Under the pieces are notes generated by a model. That model was given only the letters and a program-made list of their open reading frames with translations. It searched no databases and was not told the origin of the DNA. A DNA stretch of 64,000 bases from DATLNF01 sp963765815 (GTDB taxonomy: Bacteria; Actinomycetota; Actinomycetes; BP-191): contig CAVXXT010000007.1 in the NCBI GenBank assembly GCA_963765815.1, positions 186,001 to 250,000 on the forward strand, written 5' to 3'. Below are positions 49,568 to 58,269 of this stretch, piece by piece (positions within the stretch are counted from its first letter, which is position 1; each line of letters starts with the position of its first letter). The position numbers and the translations under genes were made by a program.

Positions 49568-49656
49568 GGCGCGATCAGCACCAAGAGCGAGTTCGCCAGC
49601 GGTCAGCTCGTGCTCGGCTTCTGACCGGAGGCCGTCCTCTTGGTGCTGATGGCGCC
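49568..49656. terminator. Large palindrome between the sigma-like gene and ABC-F
   Basis: 20-bp arms (49568-49587, 49637-49656) pair at 19 of 20 positions; an inner stem CGGTCAG/CTGACCG (49600-49606, 49621-49627) makes a cruciform-like shape. The 295-bp gap 49382-49676 between convergent genes contains no other feature I can support. Probable bidirectional terminator. Confidence 0.7.
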
Positions 49657-49676
49657 ACTCGGGGGGCGCAGAGCGG

Positions 49677-51413
49677 TCAGTGTTCGGACAGCGACAGCCA
49701 GGCGTCCTCGGCGGCGGCCTTCTCCTCGCGCACCACCCGCAGCTGCTCGTCGAGCGCCTGCATCGCGACGTAGTCGGTCGCCTGCACCGCCATCTCGGCG
49801 AGCAGCGCCGCCTCGCGCTCGTCCAGCTTCACCAGCGCGCGCTCGAGCCGGGTGAGCTCCTTCTTCGCCGCCCGGCTGTCGCCGCCCGCCGGCTTCGCGA
49901 CCGGCGCCGACGATGTCGGGGCGACCGCAGTACGACGGCGCTCGAGGTACTCGTCGACGCCACCGGGCAGATGCCGCAGCCGGCCGTCGCCCAGCAGCGC
50001 CCACTCCTGGTCGCACACCCGCTCGAGGAAGTACCGGTCGTGACTCACCACGACGAGCGTGCCGGGCCAGCCGTCGAGCAGGTCCTCGAGCGCGGTCAGC
50101 GTCTCGATGTCGAGGTCGTTGGTCGGCTCGTCGAGCAGCAGCACATTGGGCTCGAGCAGGAACAGCCGCAGCAGCTGCAGCCGCCGCCGCTCCCCTCCGG
50201 AGAGCTCGCCGACCGGCGTCCACTGCCGCTCTCCCTCGAACAGGAACCGCTCGAGCAGCTGGCCGGCCGACATCGACTTGCCGTTGCCGAGGTCGACGCT
50301 CTTGGCGATGTCCTCGACCGCCTCCAGCACCCGCCGCTCCTTCGGCAGGTCGCCGATCTCCTGGTCGAGGTACGCCGACTTGACGGTCAAGCCCGTCTTC
50401 ACGGTGCCCGTCACCGGTGTCACCTCGCCGGTGAGCAGCCGCAGGAGCGTGGTCTTGCCGCTGCCGTTGGCGCCGACGATGCCGACCCGGTCGCCCGGCC
50501 CGAGGTGCCAGGTGAGGTGCTCGATCAGCGTCCGCTCGCCGAGCCGGACGGTGACGTCCTCGACGTCGTACACGGCCTTGCCGAGGCGAGCGGTGCCGAG
50601 GCGCACCAGCTCGGCGCTGTTGCGCGCGGGCGGCTCGTCGGCGATCAGCGCGTTGGCCGCGTCGATCCGGAACCGCGGCTTCGACGTCCTCGCGGGCGGG
50701 CCGCGGCGCAGCCAGGCCAGCTCCTTGCGCATGAGGTTCTGCCGCCGCGACTCCGTGACCTGCGCCACCCGGGCGCGCTCGGCACGGGCGAGGACGAAGA
50801 CGCTGTAGCCGCCGTCGTACCGATGCACCTGCCCGTCGGCGACCTCCCAGGTCGCAGTGCACACCGTGTCGAGGAACCACCGGTCGTGAGTCACCACGAG
50901 CAGCGCCTCGCGACGCGCCGCGAGGTGGCCCGCGAGCCAGGCGATCACCTCGACGTCGAGGTGGTTGGTCGGCTCGTCGAGGATCAGCAGGTCGTGCCGC
51001 TCGAGCAGGACCCGGGCGAGCGCGACGCGGCGCCGCTCGCCGCCGGACATCGGGCCGACGACGGCGTCGAGCGGCGGCAGTCCGAGTCCGTCGAGCACCG
51101 CGCGCGCATGCGGGTCGCTCGCCCAGGTGTGCTCCGGTCGGTCGCCCATCACGAGGTGCCCGACGGTCGCGGTCGGGTCGAGGTCGAAGTGCTGCGGCAG
51201 CCAGCCGATCGACAGGCCGCCGGTCTGCGTCACGCGGCCCGTCTGCGGCTCCTCGGCGCGGGTGATGACCCGGGTGAGCGTCGTCTTGCCGCCGCCGTTG
51301 CGACCGACGACGCCGATCCGCTCGCCCTCGCCGATCCCCAGTGACACGCCGTCGAGTACGGCGGCCGTGCCGTAGACCACCGACACGTCCTCGAGGTTGA
51401 CCAGGTTGGCCAC
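49677..51413 (-). CDS. ABC-F family ATPase (Uup-like)
   Basis: 578 residues, two ABC domains without membrane segments. Domain 1: GRNGGGKTT, MSGGERRRVALA, LLILDEPTNHLD; domain 2: GANGSGKTT, LSGGERRRLQLL, VLLLDEPTNDLD. The linker contains RRQNLMRKELAWLRRGPPAR. A C-terminal coiled coil (ELTRLERALVKLDEREAALL) resembles Uup. ABC-F proteins act on ribosomes; antibiotic resistance cannot be inferred. GTG 51413 shares a base with the ispE stop. Confidence 0.92.
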   Translation of the reverse strand: MANLVNLEDVSVVYGTAAVLDGVSLGIGEGERIGVVGRNGGGKTTLTRVITRAEEPQTGRVTQTGGLSIGWLPQHFDLDPTATVGHLVMGDRPEHTWASDPHARAVLDGLGLPPLDAVVGPMSGGERRRVALARVLLERHDLLILDEPTNHLDVEVIAWLAGHLAARREALLVVTHDRWFLDTVCTATWEVADGQVHRYDGGYSVFVLARAERARVAQVTESRRQNLMRKELAWLRRGPPARTSKPRFRIDAANALIADEPPARNSAELVRLGTARLGKAVYDVEDVTVRLGERTLIEHLTWHLGPGDRVGIVGANGSGKTTLLRLLTGEVTPVTGTVKTGLTVKSAYLDQEIGDLPKERRVLEAVEDIAKSVDLGNGKSMSAGQLLERFLFEGERQWTPVGELSGGERRRLQLLRLFLLEPNVLLLDEPTNDLDIETLTALEDLLDGWPGTLVVVSHDRYFLERVCDQEWALLGDGRLRHLPGGVDEYLERRRTAVAPTSSAPVAKPAGGDSRAAKKELTRLERALVKLDEREAALLAEMAVQATDYVAMQALDEQLRVVREEKAAAEDAWLSLSEH

Positions 51414-52369
51414 TACGAGTGGGCGCGGTCGCGGTCGACGACTCGTGCGCCGGGCACCGGGCCGTGCGCGACGCGCACCGCGCGGCACACCCCCGCGCCG
51501 GACAGCGTCGCGGCGAGCGCCACCGCGTCGGCGTCGTCGCGGGCGAGGAACGCACAGGTCGGCCCGCTGCCGGAGACGACGCCGCCGAGGGCGCCCGCGT
51601 CGAGGCCGGCGTCGAGCGTCCGCTGCAGCGACGGCCGCAGCCGCAGCGCCGCGGCCTGCAAGTCGTTGTGCAGCGACTTCCCGAGCGCGACCGGGTCGCC
51701 GGAGCGCACCGCGGCGAGTACGGCGTCCGGCGACGCCTCGACCATGGGTGCGCGCCGGTCATGCTCGGCGTACACGTCCTTGGTCGACAGCCCGCCGTCG
51801 GCGAGGGCGAAGACCCAGTGGAACGTGCCGTGGGTGAGCACCGACGTGACCTGCTCGCCGCGACCGGTGGCCAGCGCGGTGCCGCCGGCGAGGGTGAACG
51901 GCACGTCACTGCCGAGCAGCGACGCGAGCTCGGCGATCTCCACGCGATCCAGCCCGGTCTGCCACAGCAGGTCGCAGGCCACCAGCGCCGCGGCGGCGTC
52001 GGCCGAGCCACCGGCCATGCCGCCCGCCACGGGGATGCCCTTGACGATGTGCAGGTTCACGCCGGCCGCTGCGCCGGTGCGCACCGCCAGCCGCAGCGCG
52101 GCCGCGACCCCGAGGTTGCCGGCGTCGCGGGGCAGCTCGGCCGCGCCCTCGCCCGTGACGTGGCAGGTGACCTCGTCGCTCGACGCGCTCGCGGTCACCT
52201 CGTCGTACAGCGACACGGCCTGCATGACCGAGGTCACGTCGTGATAGCCGTTCGGCCGGAGGGGGCCGACGGCGAGGTGCAGATTGACCTTGCCGGGCGC
52301 CCGCACCGTCACCGGGTCGGGTACGCCGGCCGGGCCACGGAGATCGACCAGGACAGGCTCTCTCGTCAC
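51413..52369 (-). CDS. ispE: 4-diphosphocytidyl-2-C-methyl-D-erythritol kinase
   Basis: 318 residues, GHMP kinase of the MEP isoprenoid pathway. VRAPGKVNLHLAVGPLRPNGYHD (in segments) is the N-terminal block, PVAGGMAGGSADAAAAL the ATP loop, and GVVSGSGPTCAFLA motif 3. GTG 52369 overlaps the ksgA stop (GTGA). The ksgA-ispE-ABC-F order is standard in actinobacteria. Confidence 0.95.
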   Translation of the reverse strand: MTREPVLVDLRGPAGVPDPVTVRAPGKVNLHLAVGPLRPNGYHDVTSVMQAVSLYDEVTASASSDEVTCHVTGEGAAELPRDAGNLGVAAALRLAVRTGAAAGVNLHIVKGIPVAGGMAGGSADAAAALVACDLLWQTGLDRVEIAELASLLGSDVPFTLAGGTALATGRGEQVTSVLTHGTFHWVFALADGGLSTKDVYAEHDRRAPMVEASPDAVLAAVRSGDPVALGKSLHNDLQAAALRLRPSLQRTLDAGLDAGALGGVVSGSGPTCAFLARDDADAVALAATLSGAGVCRAVRVAHGPVPGARVVDRDRAHS

Positions 52370-53217
52370 GGCGTGCGGGCAGAGGCGATCGCTGCGAAGT
52401 CTCTCACCCCGAGCGCCTCCCCCCGCAGGCCGGGGTCGACGCCGGCGCGGCGGAGGACCTCCTCGGCGAGCGCCGGGCTGCCCGCCCAGGGTGCGAGCGC
52501 CGCGCGCAGGGTCTTGCGCCGCTGGGCGAAGGCCGCGTCGACCACCGCGAACGTGGCCGCGCGATCGGCGCCCTCGGGCGACGCCGTCTTCGTGAAGCCG
52601 ACCAGCCCGGAGTCGACGTTGGGCGCGGGCCAGAAGACCGAGCGGGAGACCGAGCCGGCCTGGCGTGCCTCGGCGTACCACGCGAGCTTCACCGTCGGTG
52701 CGCCGTACACCCGCGATCCTGGGGCGGCGGTCAGCCGGTCGGCCACCTCCTGCTGGACCATGACCAGGCCCCGGTTGATCGAGGGAAAGCGCTCGATCAG
52801 GGTGAGGACCACAGGTACGGCGACGTTGTACGGCAGGTTGGCCACCAGTGCGGTCGGCGCCGGGCCGGGCACGGCGGTCAGCGTCAGCGCGTCGGCCGTC
52901 ACGACCTCGAGGTCGCCGGTGACCCGCGCGCAGGTCTCGGGCAGCAGCCGTGCCAGCCGCGGGTCGATCTCGACCGCGACCACCCGGCGCACCGCGGGGA
53001 GCAGGCCGAGAGTCAGCGAGCCGAGCCCGGGACCGACCTCGAGGACGACGTCATCAGGACCGACGCCCGAGACGCGCACGATGCGCCGCACCGTGTTGGC
53101 GTCGAGCAGGAAGTTCTGGCCGAGCGTCTTGGTCGGCCGCAGGTCGAGCGACGCGGCCAGCCGGCGGATCTCCGCCGCGCCGAGCAGTCCGTCGCCGGCC
53201 CCGCTGTCGGTCGTCAG
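52366..53217 (-). CDS. ksgA: 16S rRNA dimethyladenosine transferase
   Basis: 283 residues. LRPTKTLGQNFLLDANTVRRI, VLEVGPGLGSLT (SAM loop), VVAVEIDPRLA, and catalytic NLPYN in ALVANLPYNVAVP identify RsmA, which dimethylates two adenosines near the 16S 3' end. No ATG, GTG or TTG precedes the conserved N-terminus; CTG 53217 overlaps the rpfB stop (CTGA) and gives a normal-length N-terminus. The next gene, ispE, overlaps by 4 bp. Confidence 0.93.
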   Translation of the reverse strand: MTTDSGAGDGLLGAAEIRRLAASLDLRPTKTLGQNFLLDANTVRRIVRVSGVGPDDVVLEVGPGLGSLTLGLLPAVRRVVAVEIDPRLARLLPETCARVTGDLEVVTADALTLTAVPGPAPTALVANLPYNVAVPVVLTLIERFPSINRGLVMVQQEVADRLTAAPGSRVYGAPTVKLAWYAEARQAGSVSRSVFWPAPNVDSGLVGFTKTASPEGADRAATFAVVDAAFAQRRKTLRAALAPWAGSPALAEEVLRRAGVDPGLRGEALGVRDFAAIASARTP

Positions 53218-54311
53218 CTGTAGAGGCGGCGGCCGCAGTGCGGCCACGGGCTGGCGCCGGAGCGCAGGTAGAGCCGCTTCGCCCGGAAGGTCTGCTCCTC
53301 GCGTGACGCGTCGATCGGGTCGCCGACGCCGCCCACGCCCCGCCAGGTGCTCCGGCTGAACTGGTAGAGGCCGCGGTAGGTGCCACCCGCGGAGACCGCG
53401 CGCGGCCGGTTGCCCGACTCGCACTGCGCGAGCGCCCACCAGTTCAGGTGGTCGACGCTGGTCTTGCGCGCCGGCACCGGCTTGGTGCCGACCAGGATCA
53501 CCTTGGCGCGCGGCTGACGCAGCGTGCGGTCACGGACCAGCTTGCGGGAGCTCACCTGACCGTCGGTGTAGGTCACGGCGTAGGTGCGCTCGCGGATGCC
53601 GATGACGCCGTCGGTCGCGACCTTGGTCTTGCCCTTGTACATCGTCGCGTCGTTGCGGCGCTCCACGGCGTACGGGATCGCGGTCTTCTCGACGACCTGC
53701 GCACCGCGGACGCGGGTGACCTTGACGGCCATGCCCTGGCGCGGGAACGCCTCAGCCGGCACGGACAGCGTGTCGGAGCTGGCCAGGGTGACGCCGGACT
53801 CGAGCAGCACGTCGGCGACGGTGGCGGCGGTCGAGGTGACCCAGCGCGCCTTGCCGTCGGCGATCACCTTGATGGCGGCCGGCGTGCGGACCTCCATCGA
53901 CAGCCCGCCGAGCGGGATGCGGCTCGAGCGCGACGCGGAGACGAAGGCGAGGGCGGTGTCGCGCACCGCGAGCTGGGCGAGCGCGTCGTCGACGGTGAGG
54001 GCGGTGACCCACACGGTCTTGGGGCTGCCGTTGAGCATCACGTCGAGGCGACGGCCCCGGCGTACGACGACCTGGGTCTTCTCGCTGACGGCGACATGGG
54101 GAGCCGGCGCGAGGACATCGTGCTCGCCGATCGTGAGGTCAGCGGCCTTGAGCACCGCCGAGACGGTGCGGCCGAACGTCTGCACCGTGCGCGGCTGACC
54201 GTCGACGACGACGGTCACCGTCTTGTCGGCCTGCACGTAGGCGAGGCCGGACCCGACGATCAGGGCCAGGACGAGAGTGCGGATCACGATCTGTACGAGA
54301 CGACGCGCCAC
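53214..54311 (-). CDS. rpfB: Resuscitation-promoting factor RpfB-like (DUF348-G5-transglycosylase)
   Basis: 365 residues. An N-terminal membrane helix (VIRTLVLALIVGSGLAYV) leads to repeated DUF348 domains (TVTVVVDGQPRTVQTFGRTV; LDVMLNGSPKTVWVTALTV; AIKVIADGKARWVTSTAAT), a G5 domain, and a C-terminal Rpf/lysozyme-like domain (WWALAQCESGNRP with the catalytic Glu, YRGLYQFSRSTW). It cleaves peptidoglycan and supports exit from dormancy. GTG 54311. I looked for the ydaO c-di-AMP riboswitch in the 196-bp leader and could not support one. Confidence 0.93.
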   Translation of the reverse strand: MARRLVQIVIRTLVLALIVGSGLAYVQADKTVTVVVDGQPRTVQTFGRTVSAVLKAADLTIGEHDVLAPAPHVAVSEKTQVVVRRGRRLDVMLNGSPKTVWVTALTVDDALAQLAVRDTALAFVSASRSSRIPLGGLSMEVRTPAAIKVIADGKARWVTSTAATVADVLLESGVTLASSDTLSVPAEAFPRQGMAVKVTRVRGAQVVEKTAIPYAVERRNDATMYKGKTKVATDGVIGIRERTYAVTYTDGQVSSRKLVRDRTLRQPRAKVILVGTKPVPARKTSVDHLNWWALAQCESGNRPRAVSAGGTYRGLYQFSRSTWRGVGGVGDPIDASREEQTFRAKRLYLRSGASPWPHCGRRLYS

Positions 54312-54507
54312 GGGACTCCGATGTCGGCGGGTCCGGGCACGGGGAGAGCCACACACAGATGCCCGAGGGCATCGAAGGGTGGCAGCAGAGCTTCCCCGAC
54401 CCGGCTGACTTGTCACGAGACGATAACGGAGGGTCATATGGGGCGTCCAGCCCGAGCCGGACATTTCGGGCAGGCGTGGCGCAGATCACCCGGGGTAGAC
54501 GGACACC

Positions 54508-54966
54508 ATGACCTACATCGACCTCACCTCGACCGCCGACCCGGCCGTCGAGACTGCCGACCGACCCCCGGCCACCCTGCCGACCGGCACCGACCGCTCG
54601 CTCGGCGAGCTGGTCTCCGAAGCCGCCGCCGACATGTCCACGCTGGTCCGTCAAGAGATCGCGCTGGCCAAGGCGGAGCTCGCGCAGAGCGCGAAGAACG
54701 CCGGGATCGGCGCCGGCGAGCTCGGCGGTGCCGGGGTCACCGGGCTGATGGGGATGCTCTTCGTCTCCCTCGCCGTCATGTTCGGGCTCGACCGAGCCGG
54801 ACTGCCGCTCTTCGGCGCGGCGCTCGTCGTCGCCGCGGTCTGGCTGCTCGTCGCCGGCGTCCTCGGGCTGCTCGGCACCCGCCGGCTCGCGGCGGTCGGC
54901 GGCGCACCCCGCACCGCGAAGACCATCAAGGAGGACGTGGAGTGGGCGCGACACCCGAACAGCTAG
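54508..54966 (+). CDS. Phage holin family protein (holin-X, superfamily III-like)
   Basis: 152 residues: a charged amphipathic helix (LVSEAAADMSTLVRQEIALAKAELAQSAKNAG in segments) followed by two membrane helices (VTGLMGMLFVSLAVMFGL; LVVAAVWLLVAGVLGLLG). This is the actinobacterial Phage_holin_3_6 family. Despite the name it is not evidence for a prophage; such genes pair with DUF3618 and are envelope proteins. ATG 54508, divergent from rpfB. Confidence 0.85.
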   Translation: MTYIDLTSTADPAVETADRPPATLPTGTDRSLGELVSEAAADMSTLVRQEIALAKAELAQSAKNAGIGAGELGGAGVTGLMGMLFVSLAVMFGLDRAGLPLFGAALVVAAVWLLVAGVLGLLGTRRLAAVGGAPRTAKTIKEDVEWARHPNS

Positions 54967-55178
54967 AGGCGCAGATCGAGCAGACTCGCGCCGACCTCGC
55001 CGCGACGGTCGAGGAGATCGGCGAGAAAGTCGCCGACATCAAGGAGTCGGTGCGCCCCGCCAACGTCGTACGCCGGCCGAAGGTGCAGCAGGGCATCGCC
55101 GGCGTCGTCGGCGCGCTTGCCGTCCTGCTCGGCATCAAGGCCTGGCGCCGCCGCCGCGCCGCCACGCGCCACCTCTAG
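54942..55178 (+). CDS. DUF3618 domain-containing protein
   Basis: 78 residues: EQLEAQIEQTRADLAATVEEIGEKV is the DUF3618 helix, followed by a short hydrophobic segment (IAGVVGALAVLLGIKAW) and RRRR. GTG 54942 lies inside the holin-family gene, with AAGGAGG (54928-54934) 7 nt upstream, so translation is coupled. The two genes are a common actinobacterial pair. Membrane-associated; function unknown. Confidence 0.85.
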   Translation: MGATPEQLEAQIEQTRADLAATVEEIGEKVADIKESVRPANVVRRPKVQQGIAGVVGALAVLLGIKAWRRRRAATRHL

Positions 55179-55202
55179 CCAACCCGCCAACCCGCCCCAC
55201 CC

Positions 55203-55244
55203 CACGACACGCCGTAGAACCGGCGCCGGACACGGCGTGTCGTG
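55203..55244. terminator. Palindrome between DUF3618 and tatD
   Basis: Perfect 13-bp arms CACGACACGCCGT (55203-55215) and ACGGCGTGTCGTG (55232-55244), 16-nt loop, between convergent genes. Probable bidirectional terminator. Confidence 0.7.
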
Positions 55245-55273
55245 ACGGTTGGTGGGGTGAAGGCGCGGGGGGG

Positions 55274-56101
55274 CTACCAGGGGGCGAAGACTCGTTCGGC
55301 GGTGGCGGCGATGGCTGTCGACAGCTCGTCCTCCGACACGCCCTTGACCTCGGCCAGGGCGCGGACGGTCAGGGGGATCAGGTACGGCGCGTTGGCCTTG
55401 CCGCGGTGCGGCATCGGGGTGAGGAACGGCGCGTCGGTCTCGACCAGGATCAGGTCCAGCGGCGCGACCGCTGCCGCGTCTCGCAGGGGCTGCGCGTTCT
55501 TGAACGTCACGTTGCCGGCGAAGCTCATGACGTAGCCCTTGTCCGCGCAGATGCGCGCCATCTCGGCGGCGCCGGAGAAGCAGTGGAAGACGGTCCGCTC
55601 CGGCGCGCCCTCCTCATCCAGAGCGTCGAGGACAGCACGGTGAGCGTCGCGGTCGTGGATCACCAGCGCCTTGCCGGTCTCCTTGGCGATCGCGATGTGC
55701 GCGCGGAAGCTGCGCTGCTGATCCGCGGGGTCGGCGGAGTCGCGGTAGAAGTCGAGCCCGGTCTCCCCGATCGCGCGCACCCGCGGCAGCGCCGCGAGCC
55801 GGGCGATCTCGGCCAGCGCGGCGTCGTCCGCCGTACCGGCCTCGTTCGGGTGGATCGCGACCGCGGCGACCACCGCGTCGTACGCCGACGCCAGGTCGGC
55901 CGCGTGCTGCGACGACGCGACGTCGATGCCGATCGTGACGACCCGGGGTACGCCGACCGCGGCACCGGCGTCGAGGACCGCCTGGACGTCGCCGCCGACC
56001 AGGTCGAGGTGGCAGTGCGCGTCGACGACGTCCACCGCGAGCCGCGGCGGTGCCGGCGCGGGCTCGGTGTCGCGCGCCCCGCCGTCCTTCCGCTCCCTCA
56101 C
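55274..56101 (-). CDS. tatD: TatD family DNase/hydrolase
   Basis: 275 residues. Metal ligands: DAHCHLD (HxH), GETGLDFYRD (Glu), VIHDRDAH (His), FHCFSG (His) and LVETDAPFLTP (Asp). The TIM-barrel metal hydrolase is complete. Family members are 3'-5' DNases or D-aminoacyl hydrolases. GTG 56101, 16 bp after metG, the usual metG-tatD order. Confidence 0.92.
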   Translation of the reverse strand: MRERKDGGARDTEPAPAPPRLAVDVVDAHCHLDLVGGDVQAVLDAGAAVGVPRVVTIGIDVASSQHAADLASAYDAVVAAVAIHPNEAGTADDAALAEIARLAALPRVRAIGETGLDFYRDSADPADQQRSFRAHIAIAKETGKALVIHDRDAHRAVLDALDEEGAPERTVFHCFSGAAEMARICADKGYVMSFAGNVTFKNAQPLRDAAAVAPLDLILVETDAPFLTPMPHRGKANAPYLIPLTVRALAEVKGVSEDELSTAIAATAERVFAPW

Positions 56102-56117
56102 CGCCGCCTCTTGCGCA

Positions 56118-57650
56118 CTAAGCCGTCTCTTCGATCCGCGGGAAGAGCTGCTCGCTCTTGGTCAGCCGCACGCCGGCCGGCAGCCGGGTCCCCGCGACCT
56201 GGTCGATCCGCTGCGCCGACAGCTGCCCGAGCTCGGCCTCGGCGCCCAGCGACGACCAGAGGATCGCGCAGGACTTCGGCATGACGGCGTTGAGCAGCAC
56301 GGCCATCGCGCGCAGCCCGTCGGCGGCACTCGCGAGCACCCGGTCGAGCGCCTTCTCGTCGCCGGCCTTGGCCAGCGCCCACGGCTGGGTGTCGGAGATG
56401 AAGCCGTTGACGTCGCGCACCAGGTCGAAGATCCGGGCGATGCCGGTCTGGAAGTCCAGCGCCGTCATCGCCGCGTCGGCGTCCGCGACCACCGCGGCCA
56501 GGTTGAAGTCGGCCGGGTCGTCGGTCGCCGGGAGGATGCCCTCGCGGTATCGCTCGACCATCGACGTCACGCGCGAGGCGAGGTTGCCGAAGTCGTTGGC
56601 CAGCTCGCTGGTGTAGCGCTGCTGCATCGACTCCCAGGAGAACGAGCCGTCCTGGCCGTAGGACAGCTCGCGCAGGAAGTAGTAGCGGTAGGCATCCGAG
56701 CCGAACACGTCGGTGATCTGCGACGGCGCGATGCCGGTCAGCTTGGTCTTGCTCATCTTCTCGCCGCCGACGAGCAGCCAGCCGTTGGCGAAGACCTTCT
56801 TCGGCAGCGGCAGGCCCGCGGCCATCAGCATCGCCGGCCAGATCACCGCGTGGAACCGCAGGATGTCCTTGCCGACGAGGTGCACGTCGGCCGGCCACTT
56901 GTCCTCCCAGCCGGGCTCGGGCCAGCCGGTGGCGTTGAGGTAGTTCTGCAGCGCGTCGATCCAGACGTAGATGACGTGGCTGTCGTCCCACGGCACCTTC
57001 ACGCCCCAGTCGAAGCTCGACCGGCTCATCGAGATGTCCTGCAGCCCGCCGCGCACGAACGACACGACCTCGTTGCGCGCGCTCTCCGGCGCGATGAAGC
57101 CGGGGTTGGCCTCGTAGTGCTCGAGCAGCCGGTCGGCGTACTTCGACAGCGGGAAGAAGTAGTTGTCCTCGCTGATCTCCTTCACCGGACGGCCGTGCAC
57201 CGGGCAGTTGCCGTCGACGACGTCGGCCGGCAGCTTGAACTCCTCGCAGGCCACGCAGTACGGCCCGGTGTAGCTGCCCTTGAAGACTGCTCCCTGCGCG
57301 TGGAGAGATATCCAGAAGTCGCGGACCCGGTCCTCGTGCCGCGCCTCGGTGGTCCGGATGAAGTCGTCGTAGGCGATGTCGAGGGTCTCCCACGCCGGCT
57401 TCCACGCGGTGGTGACCATGTGGTCGGTCCACTCCTGCGGCGTCATGCCGTGCTCCTGCGACGCGGTGAGGATCTTCTCGCCGTGCTCGTCGGTGCCGGT
57501 CAGGTAGTGGACCTTCTCGCCGCGCTGGCGGTGCCACCGGGTGAGCACGTCGCCGGCCACCGTCGTGTAGCCGTGACCGATGTGCGGCACGTCGTTGACG
57601 TAGTAGATCGGCGTCGTGACGAAGAACGTCTTCTCGCCGTCGGTTTCCAT
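56118..57650 (-). CDS. metG: Methionine-tRNA ligase
   Basis: 510 residues. HIGHGYTT (HIGH motif), zinc knuckle CVACEEFKLP...NCPVHGR, and KMSKTKL (KMSKS motif) identify class I MetRS; anticodon-binding helices follow (FNLAAVVADADAAMTALDFQ). No C-terminal EMAP domain. ATG 57650. No T-box or SAM element is visible upstream (21 bp gap). Confidence 0.95.
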   Translation of the reverse strand: METDGEKTFFVTTPIYYVNDVPHIGHGYTTVAGDVLTRWHRQRGEKVHYLTGTDEHGEKILTASQEHGMTPQEWTDHMVTTAWKPAWETLDIAYDDFIRTTEARHEDRVRDFWISLHAQGAVFKGSYTGPYCVACEEFKLPADVVDGNCPVHGRPVKEISEDNYFFPLSKYADRLLEHYEANPGFIAPESARNEVVSFVRGGLQDISMSRSSFDWGVKVPWDDSHVIYVWIDALQNYLNATGWPEPGWEDKWPADVHLVGKDILRFHAVIWPAMLMAAGLPLPKKVFANGWLLVGGEKMSKTKLTGIAPSQITDVFGSDAYRYYFLRELSYGQDGSFSWESMQQRYTSELANDFGNLASRVTSMVERYREGILPATDDPADFNLAAVVADADAAMTALDFQTGIARIFDLVRDVNGFISDTQPWALAKAGDEKALDRVLASAADGLRAMAVLLNAVMPKSCAILWSSLGAEAELGQLSAQRIDQVAGTRLPAGVRLTKSEQLFPRIEETA

Positions 57651-57671
57651 GCGGTCATCCTAGGTGCGCGA

Positions 57672-58259
57672 TCAACTCCGAATCGTCGGGCGTCGGCCGA
57701 GCGTCCCCGCGGGGGTGAAGCCGCGTCCCCGGCGTACCCGGGCTCGTCGCTGCGCGCGCTCGCCGTGCAGCAGCCACACCGGTACGACGAGCGCGACCGC
57801 CGCGGCGGCGAGTCCGAGAGCGCGCAGCGGCTGGCTGTCGGGCACCGGCAGCGCGGAGATGCCGAGCACCGCCCCGCCGACCACGAGGGCGAGCGCCGTG
57901 AGCCGCGCGCAGTCGAGCCCGAGCCGGCGCAGGAAGACGCCGTCCACCGGGGTCCGCGGCGGTACGGCGATCGCGGTGTCGGCGACGGTGACGAACACCA
58001 GCAGGAGGGCGGCAGCGACAGGAGAGACAGTGTCGACCGGGCGCTCCTCCACGGTGATCGCGACGACGTACGGGAAGACCAGGGCAGCCGCGCCGATCGT
58101 CACGGCGCCCTCGCTCCAGAGCAGCAGAGACGACAGCACGAGGAGCAGCACCGGCACCGACAGCGCGAGGTAGCCGCGGGTCAGGCCGGTCAGCGTGAAC
58201 GCGTAGCCGAGCAGTGCCAGCGCGGCGAGGGCGGCGAGCAGCCGCAGCAGCTCTCTCAT
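57672..58259 (-). CDS. Integral membrane protein of unknown function
   Basis: 195 residues with about six helices (LLRLLAALAALALLGYAF; ALSVPVLLLVLSSLLLWSEG; VAAALLLVFVTVADTAIAV) and a basic C-terminal tail (RARVRRGRGF). No recognised motif. It follows the DUF58 gene by 10 bp, so it is probably the last member of the MoxR/DUF58 cluster. Function unknown. Confidence 0.72.
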   Translation of the reverse strand: MRELLRLLAALAALALLGYAFTLTGLTRGYLALSVPVLLLVLSSLLLWSEGAVTIGAAALVFPYVVAITVEERPVDTVSPVAAALLLVFVTVADTAIAVPPRTPVDGVFLRRLGLDCARLTALALVVGGAVLGISALPVPDSQPLRALGLAAAAVALVVPVWLLHGERAQRRARVRRGRGFTPAGTLGRRPTIRS

Positions 58260-58269
58260 CTGTGCCCTC

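Noticed and set aside
49677..51413. Ribosome-protection antibiotic resistance ABC-F
   Set aside because: The C-terminal coiled coil and linker resemble housekeeping Uup-type proteins, and it lies in a conserved core operon.
54312..54507. ydaO-type c-di-AMP riboswitch before rpfB
   Set aside because: Many actinobacterial rpf genes have one, but I could not find the conserved ydaO core sequences in this 196-bp leader, only scattered GC-rich inverted repeats.
54508..55178. Prophage remnant, from the holin-like gene
   Set aside because: No endolysin, terminase, integrase or tail gene is near. The holin-X/DUF3618 pair is a normal chromosomal envelope locus in actinobacteria.
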